A stretch of DNA of 64,000 nucleotides. Source: Candidatus Hydrogenedentota bacterium (GTDB taxonomy: Bacteria > Hydrogenedentota > Hydrogenedentia > Hydrogenedentales > JAEUWI01). Positions 58,877-64,000 of this stretch are shown here, one piece after another. The stretch spans positions 62,001-126,000 of the forward strand of contig JAEUWI010000015.1 in assembly GCA_016791475.1 (NCBI GenBank), read 5' to 3'. The translations under genes were made by a program, and so were the position numbers. Position 1 is the stretch's first letter; each line of letters starts with the position of its first letter. The notes under the pieces are model-generated. The model saw only the letters and a list, made by a program, of their open reading frames with translations. It was not told the origin of the DNA and searched no databases.

Positions 58877-61399
58877 CTACTTCGCGGCTTGCGTAATCCC
58901 GGTGACCGGCTGGCCATCCTTCGTGCGCAGGCGGGCGGCCGCGCCCCAGTCGCCACCGTGCTGGTAGATCGCCATGACGAGGGTGTTGTCCCCCGCCTTG
59001 AGCGACACGGGCAACTGGTCCTGACCGGCGGCCAGGCCACGGGCCACATTGAGGCCGTGGATCATCTCGCCATTCCACCACACCTTGATGCCGTCATTGC
59101 TGCCGGCTTCGAGGATCACATCCTGCGCGGTGGCGGAGGTGATGGTGCTGCGGAGATAGACCACGCGATCGAAATCGCCCAGGATCTGGGCCAGGGCAAC
59201 CACCCAGGGACGGAGCGGATCGAGGCCCATGGGGACGATGTTCCACACTTCCCCGGCGGGGTCGGTCTCAGCCTTGAACTGCATGTCATAGAGCGCGGCG
59301 CCGGGCTTGCCCTCTACGAAATACGGGCCCGCATACTGCCAGGCCGTGATGTAGTCTTCGTAGCCCACGAGGCCATTGAGCACGTTCTGGGCGAGCTTCT
59401 TTACCGCCTCGTTTGTGTCCTGCTGGATATAAGCATTCATCCGCTTCGTGACTTCGTCACGGTAGGCGCCGCCGATGGCGCCCGCAATACGGATGACGGC
59501 CTGCGTGGCTTCGGCGGCCACGGCCGGGTCCTGCTGGCGCGATTCGGCGTACTGCAGGGCTTCCAGCGAGACCACTTCGGCCGTGCCGGCCACGATGAGC
59601 TTCTTCTCCTGGGGCGTGGACGCAAGGGCATCCGCCGCCTTCAAGGCGGCCAGCTTATCCGCGGGATTGAGCGTCTTGTCGGCGCGAAGCAGTCGCAGGT
59701 ATCCCGCAAAGGCCGCGGCATGGGCCTCGGCGTTGCTCGTATCGGCGGCAAGCGCCTTCAGGTCTTCCATGGGCGCGGCATTGGGCCAGTCGGAGAGCGC
59801 CTGAACGGCGGCCAACTTCAGCACCGGGCTCTGGGACTTCACATTTTCCCGGACCACCGCCAGGGCGTCTTCGGTGCCGATGCGGCCAAGCACCATGATG
59901 AGGGACGCTTTCGTGGCGTCATCGCTTGCGGCCGCTAGGGCCTTGATGGGCTGAGCCGACTTCGCATGATCATCGGCAATGCGTCCCGTCAGCTCGACTA
60001 TAGCCTGGGCCACGTTCTTGCGCTTGTCGTCGGCGCTGGCGGAGGTTAACAAAGAGATGAGCGTCCCCATGTCGTCTTCACCGGCCAGTACCCGGAGCGC
60101 CTTGAGGGCTTCCGTTTCCACGGCGGCATCGCCCGAATTCGCCAGTTCCAGCAGGGCGGGTGTGGTCTTCACGGCGCCGCGCGCGGCCAGCGCGCTGATG
60201 GCCTCCAGCCGCACTGCGCCGGACCCTTCCTGGGCAGCCTTGAGAATGGCCACGTCGGTCTTGCGGCCGGGAATGGTCTTGATGCTGTTGCGGGCGGTGC
60301 GCTGTACATCGCCGTCCGAGGTCGCTGCCAACTCGAGGAGCATGGTGGCCGTGTCCGGCGTGCCCAGCACCCCGAGGGCGTTCAGCGCGACCAGTTGCAC
60401 GGCGGGATCGCCGCCCTTTGCCTCGGCAACAACCGCGTCAAGCGCGCCGCCTTCTTTGCGGTGGGCCAGCGCGTCGATGATGAGGATCTTCCGCTCTTTG
60501 TCCGCCGTGGGAAGCATGGCGGCGAAAGCTTTGGTGGCCTCCTCACCGGGCAACTCCCGGATGAAGCTGGAAGCGACGAGCACCAAGGCCGGATCGCTGT
60601 CACCCAACGCATCCATCACCAGTTCCTGGGCTTTGCCGGACTCCAGCCGAACGAGACCGGTGAGGGCCGCCGCGCGGACATAACCGGGCTGGCTGCCGTT
60701 GTACAGCGTGGTGTAAATCTCCAACGCTTCGTCTTTCTGACTGGCCGGCGCCCACTGACCGCACTGGAGGCAGGCATCGGCAAGCACCGTGTCGCCGCCG
60801 CCGTTGGCCGCTTTCAGCGCCTTGAGCAACTCCGTGCAGCCTTTGCCGCCGATGCTGCCCAGGGCCGCGGTGGCCGCCTGTGCCAGGGCTTGGTCCGTGT
60901 CGCCCATCAACGCCACGAGGGGTGCGACGGCGTCCTGGGATTTCGTCCGCGCGATAGCGTTGACGATATTCACTTTCTGGGTCTGGGGGCCTTCCGCGAT
61001 GGCCTTCACCAGGGCCGCGAGGGCGGCCTTGTCGGGAATAGTCACCAGCGCGCGCAGGGCATAGTCCGCGAGTTGTTCGTCCGCGATGAGCCCGGCCAGG
61101 GTGTCTACGCTCTTGGCGGTGCCCATGGCGCCGAGTTGGCGGCAGACGAAGCGCTTCGCTTCGACCGACGCGTCGCTCTTGAGCACTTCAATGAACTGCT
61201 CTTCCAGTTTCACCCGGAGAGGGCCGTCGTTCTGGGCTTTCAGGGCCAGTTCTTCCAGCGGAACGATGCCCGTGCGGGAATCGCCGAATTTATAGGCCTT
61301 CAGGGCCCCGATGGACTGGTCCAGGTCCTGCGCATAGCCGGGGCAAATCGCCGCCAGCGCGCAAAACGCCACCCCAAGTATCAGTGCGTTCTTCTTCAT
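58877..61399 (-). CDS. Secreted HEAT-repeat protein with C-terminal jelly-roll-like module
   Basis: 840 residues from ATG 61399 with AAGGAG upstream. Signal peptide ends at CPGYAQ. Residues about 25-620 are consecutive HEAT units (SKDAVAPLVALMGDTD type: SQDAVAPLVALMGDTDQALA, AATAALGSIGGKGCTELLKA). Residues about 715-830 form a beta module with GSNDGIKVWWNGEMIHGLNV and LPVSLKAGDNTLVMAIYQHG. That module also occurs in the first PSD1 protein. HEAT arrays bind proteins, and this one follows a Gfo/Idh gene by 25 bases, so it may scaffold a catabolic complex outside the cytoplasm. That role is inferred. Confidence 0.85.
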   Translation of the reverse strand: MKKNALILGVAFCALAAICPGYAQDLDQSIGALKAYKFGDSRTGIVPLEELALKAQNDGPLRVKLEEQFIEVLKSDASVEAKRFVCRQLGAMGTAKSVDTLAGLIADEQLADYALRALVTIPDKAALAALVKAIAEGPQTQKVNIVNAIARTKSQDAVAPLVALMGDTDQALAQAATAALGSIGGKGCTELLKALKAANGGGDTVLADACLQCGQWAPASQKDEALEIYTTLYNGSQPGYVRAAALTGLVRLESGKAQELVMDALGDSDPALVLVASSFIRELPGEEATKAFAAMLPTADKERKILIIDALAHRKEGGALDAVVAEAKGGDPAVQLVALNALGVLGTPDTATMLLELAATSDGDVQRTARNSIKTIPGRKTDVAILKAAQEGSGAVRLEAISALAARGAVKTTPALLELANSGDAAVETEALKALRVLAGEDDMGTLISLLTSASADDKRKNVAQAIVELTGRIADDHAKSAQPIKALAAASDDATKASLIMVLGRIGTEDALAVVRENVKSQSPVLKLAAVQALSDWPNAAPMEDLKALAADTSNAEAHAAAFAGYLRLLRADKTLNPADKLAALKAADALASTPQEKKLIVAGTAEVVSLEALQYAESRQQDPAVAAEATQAVIRIAGAIGGAYRDEVTKRMNAYIQQDTNEAVKKLAQNVLNGLVGYEDYITAWQYAGPYFVEGKPGAALYDMQFKAETDPAGEVWNIVPMGLDPLRPWVVALAQILGDFDRVVYLRSTITSATAQDVILEAGSNDGIKVWWNGEMIHGLNVARGLAAGQDQLPVSLKAGDNTLVMAIYQHGGDWGAAARLRTKDGQPVTGITQAAK

Positions 61400-61424
61400 G
61401 TGATAGCTCCTTCCTGGGGATGGG

Positions 61425-62747
61425 TTAGACGTGCCACGGCGCGCGCATGGACGGGATGAGCATGCGGTTGGCTTCGTCGTCGTTGGTGAACTGTTCGGTG
61501 TCGGGATTCCACAGCAGCTTCTTGCCACGCCGCATGGCGATGTTGCACATGTGGCACATGGTGGCCGTGTGGTGGCCCACATAGACCGGCGCCTTCGGTT
61601 CGCCGCGCGTGATGACGCAGTTCACGAAGTCGGCATGGTGGCCGCGGCTGCGGCCGAGCTGGAGTTCGTCCGGCCCGATGATTTCTTTCAGCAGCGCGGG
61701 GTTGCTGGCTTCCAGGTCGCCGCCGTGGACGTGAATGAAGACCCAGCCCTTGTCGCCCTCGAACTTTACGCCGCGGGGGCCGACGCTCTCGCCGATAATC
61801 TGCACGCCGCTCGCGTATTCAAAGCGGAAAGAATAGGCCATGGCCGTGTTGAAGAGGCCTTCCTTCGGAAATTCGCCGACGCCTTCGACGGAGATGGGCG
61901 TGGTGTGGTCGCTGCCGTTGCCGAGCTGGGCAAGGTCCAGAATGTGCGCGCCACGGTCGGTCATTTCGCCGCCGCTGTAGTCCAGGATATAGCGGAACCA
62001 GAAATGGCAGCGCTTTTCCGTGTAGGGGGCGCTGGGCGCCGGTCCGAGCCACATATCGTAGTCAAAGCCGGGAGGAATGGGCATTTCGGGCTGCGGGCCG
62101 ATGGGCGCGTGGTTGTCGATGGGCATATTCACGCGGATCGTGTGGAGCTTGCCGATGCGGCCGTTGCGCACGAGTTCGGCGGCGTAGCGCGCATTGTCGC
62201 GGGAGCGCTCGTGGCTGCCGGTCTGAAGCACGCGCTTGTAGCGCTCCACGGCGTCTTTCACGGCGCGGCTCTCGGGAATCGAGTTGGCCAGGGGCTTCTC
62301 GCAGTAAATGTCCTTGCCGGCCTTGGCCGCGGCCACGCAGACAATCGCGTGGGCGAAATCGGGCGTGGCGCACATGATGGCGTCGATGTCGTCGCGGGCG
62401 ATGACTTCGCGGAAATCGTTGTAAGTCGCGCAGCCCTTGTAGTCTTTCTCATTCTTTGCGGTGTAAAAATCCTCCACCATCTTCTTCGCTTTTTCGCGGT
62501 GCGCCGTGTCCACGTCGCACACGGCCACGAGCTGCGCCTCGGGAACATTCATGAGTCCCTGGGTGTCGTAGCTGCCCTGGCCCCCCACGCCGATGGATGC
62601 GATGGTGATGCGGTTGCTCGGGGCGATGTGACCATCCAGGCCAAGGGCGGAGGACGGAATGATGTACGGAAATCCAACGGCGCCCGCGGTGGCGGCGAAG
62701 GAATTACGCAGGAAGTGCCTGCGCGAAAGTATCCGTTTTTTTGCCAT
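61425..62747 (-). CDS. Tat-exported Gfo/Idh/MocA-family oxidoreductase
   Basis: 440 residues; the ATG has GGAGAG upstream. The N-terminus is a Tat signal (LSRRHFLRNSFAATAGAVGF). The NAD-binding fold reads ITIASIGVGGQGSYDTQGLM. The family dipeptide is in DIYCEKPLANSIPESRAVK. The C-terminal domain shows FRYILDYSGGEMTDRGAHIL then DLAQ. These enzymes oxidise or reduce sugar-like substrates with bound NAD(P); exported members are common in these phyla. It is between the isomerase-like and HEAT genes in one operon. Confidence 0.94.
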   Translation of the reverse strand: MAKKRILSRRHFLRNSFAATAGAVGFPYIIPSSALGLDGHIAPSNRITIASIGVGGQGSYDTQGLMNVPEAQLVAVCDVDTAHREKAKKMVEDFYTAKNEKDYKGCATYNDFREVIARDDIDAIMCATPDFAHAIVCVAAAKAGKDIYCEKPLANSIPESRAVKDAVERYKRVLQTGSHERSRDNARYAAELVRNGRIGKLHTIRVNMPIDNHAPIGPQPEMPIPPGFDYDMWLGPAPSAPYTEKRCHFWFRYILDYSGGEMTDRGAHILDLAQLGNGSDHTTPISVEGVGEFPKEGLFNTAMAYSFRFEYASGVQIIGESVGPRGVKFEGDKGWVFIHVHGGDLEASNPALLKEIIGPDELQLGRSRGHHADFVNCVITRGEPKAPVYVGHHTATMCHMCNIAMRRGKKLLWNPDTEQFTNDDEANRMLIPSMRAPWHV

Positions 62748-62868
62748 GGTGCTCTCTCCAGTGGGTTTAAAACGACGGTGATGGATTAATTCTTTGGACT
62801 CGTGTTTCGCGAATTCAGATTCATGAGGCTAAGTCTCACCCGTAGAGGATAAAAGAACTCGTCGGGTT

Positions 62869-62964
62869 TACCCCCCCCTGCCCCCCCCCCCGCAAGCGGG
62901 GGGGACCAAGAGGCTCGCATCTAGTAAGAAAGGTTCCCCCCGCTTGCGGGGGGCCAGGGGGGTA
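62869..62964. repeat. C/G-tract inverted repeat with GCAAGC/GCTTGC hairpins
   Basis: Left arm 62869-62906 (TTACCCCCCC, CCCGCAAGCGGGGGGG) and right arm 62932-62964 (GGTTCCCCCCGCTTGCGGGG, CCAGGGGGGTA) are inverted relatives, and each has its own hairpin around GCAAGC or GCTTGC. It lies in the 352-base gap 62748-63099, between two minus-strand genes. Long homopolymer runs may carry length errors. Confidence 0.85.
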
Positions 62965-63099
62965 CAGTCTTCGATAGAATAGGCCCTTCTTGACCTTCAG
63001 GCTCAACTCCGTCTGCTTTTGATCAGTTTTCAATTGGCGCTGCGACCAATTTTTTATCGCCGTCGCCATTCGCCATCCAGCCATTTTCCTCTTTTCAAC

Positions 63100-64000
63100 T
63101 TAAACGCCCATCAGGTGCGACATGACGGCCAGTTCCAGGCCTTCATAATCGCGCGCTTCGATGAGCTGCTTTTCCAGATTCTTGTCGAAGCTGCGAACCT
63201 TGTCCACCAGCGCCAGGAAGATCTTCTTGCTGTTGGACAAGTGCGCGGTGACGCATTCGCCCGACTGTGTGCGCATCGCCTTGACGTCCAGACCCACGAA
63301 GCGTCCGGTTCCAGCGTAGTTCGCCAACTCCAGCACGCGCACCTGATTGTAAGCCTGGCGGAGATTCGCGGAACCAAAGGACTTGTCCTGATCGAACTTC
63401 AGGCCGTTCTGATCGTTCAAGTGTACGCTCAAAAGCTTGTCCGCCGCCAGTGCGAAGGCCATTTCGTCGGAGGGGTCCAGACCGGCCAAAAGGGCGTGGG
63501 CCGTTTCAATCAGGCCGCCGACGCGCTTCGGATCATTGCTCATGCCAGCAATCGCCAGGGCATGTCCGATGGTGGGCACGTAGGCGTGGTCCACGGGCTC
63601 ATTCGGCTTGGGCTCGATGGCGATTTCGATTTCGCTGTCATAGGCCAGCAGGGTGTTCACCAGCTCGAGAATCTGCTTGTAGGCCGTGATTGCATTCTTG
63701 GACTCGCGGGTATAGGTGCCTTCGCGGGCCAGCCACAACACGATCATCTTCGTGTCCAGCGCCCGGGCAATGTCCGCGCACTTCTTCGCGCGGTCAATGG
63801 CCCACTCACGCACCTTGGCGTCGTTCGCCGTGAAACCGCCGTCGATGCCCCGCTTGTCTTCCCACAGACGCGGCGCGATGAACTCGCAAACGAGTCCTTC
63901 GCCATCCAGCACCTTCTTCATGTCGCCGGCTTTCTCACCAAGCTGTTTGGCGGAAAGGCCTTCCAGCTCCGGCACGGCGTCATCATCGTGAAATTGCACG
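63100..64000 (-). CDS. Xylose-isomerase-like TIM-barrel protein (5' partial)
   Basis: About 300 residues are visible; the start lies beyond the window end. It begins VQFHDDDAVPELEGLSAKQL, the HDDD motif of the xylose isomerase family. Further marks are IEIAIEPKPNEPVDHAYVPT and AADKLLSVHLNDQNG (metal ligands), and RVLELANYAGTGRFVGLDVK. It is an intracellular sugar isomerase or epimerase type enzyme. It precedes the Gfo/Idh gene by 352 bases on the same strand. Confidence 0.9.
   Translation of the reverse strand, partial: VQFHDDDAVPELEGLSAKQLGEKAGDMKKVLDGEGLVCEFIAPRLWEDKRGIDGGFTANDAKVREWAIDRAKKCADIARALDTKMIVLWLAREGTYTRESKNAITAYKQILELVNTLLAYDSEIEIAIEPKPNEPVDHAYVPTIGHALAIAGMSNDPKRVGGLIETAHALLAGLDPSDEMAFALAADKLLSVHLNDQNGLKFDQDKSFGSANLRQAYNQVRVLELANYAGTGRFVGLDVKAMRTQSGECVTAHLSNSKKIFLALVDKVRSFDKNLEKQLIEARDYEGLELAVMSHLMGV

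Overview
The window looks like a chromosomal contig from an uncultured Gram-negative bacterium of the Planctomycetes/Lentisphaerae/Hydrogenedentes kind, most likely Candidatus Hydrogenedentes. This is inferred from gene content; no marker phylogeny could be run. The signs are two pairs of PSD1-type cytochrome (DUF1549/DUF1553) plus DUF1501 genes, a Tat-exported Gfo/Idh/MocA oxidoreductase beside a xylose-isomerase-like TIM barrel, an ECF sigma factor with a VWA anti-sigma-like partner, a tricorn-like protease, a Gly-Glu-rich linker before a dockerin-like C-terminus, and an LptD-type outer-membrane protein. DNA is GC-rich by eye. No rRNA, tRNA or CRISPR array was seen.

Layout. 1-4.1 kb: end of an L7/L12-CTD-like protein, 9-bp repeat arrays, then the ECF sigma/VWA operon (minus). 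4.5-13.5 kb (plus): secreted metallophosphoesterase, a PfkB kinase overlapping a small secreted protein, a very large beta-propeller/LptD fusion, and an M20 amidohydrolase. 13.8-17.2 kb (minus): a GT-C-like membrane protein, a lipoprotein and a zinc-ribbon membrane protein. 17.5-24 kb: a membrane protein with a caspase/CHAT-like His-Cys pair overlapping a class II aldolase, IlvE, a CBS protein, a DegT aminotransferase and PilT. 24-30.3 kb: a propeller/di-heme/dockerin-like secreted protein, an AbiE toxin-antitoxin operon with a long palindromic operator, and two small conserved proteins. 30.5-38.6 kb: tricorn-like protease and the first PSD1-DUF1501 pair. 38.9-48.2 kb: housekeeping (RsgA, GlyRS), an AI-2E transporter, an MBOAT/SGNH O-acylation pair, DUF805 and small orphans. 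48.5-53.2 kb: the second PSD1-DUF1501 pair. 53.2-58.7 kb: an insertion hotspot with a decayed IS200-like transposase inside three copies of a repeat, a glycosidase-like protein and an intact ISKra4-type element. 58.8-64 kb (minus): isomerase-like, Gfo/Idh and HEAT-repeat genes in one operon, the first cut by the window end.

The strongest unexplained signal is in the spacers. Many gaps, often starting within about 40 bases of a stop codon, carry inverted repeats whose arms are themselves built of 9- or 10-bp modules. The module sequence differs from locus to locus while the architecture is kept. Other points worth following are the propeller-LptD fusion, the His-Cys membrane protein, the AbiE operator, the element leader that could hide the transposase ribosome site from read-through transcripts, and a jelly-roll-like module shared by otherwise unrelated exported proteins.
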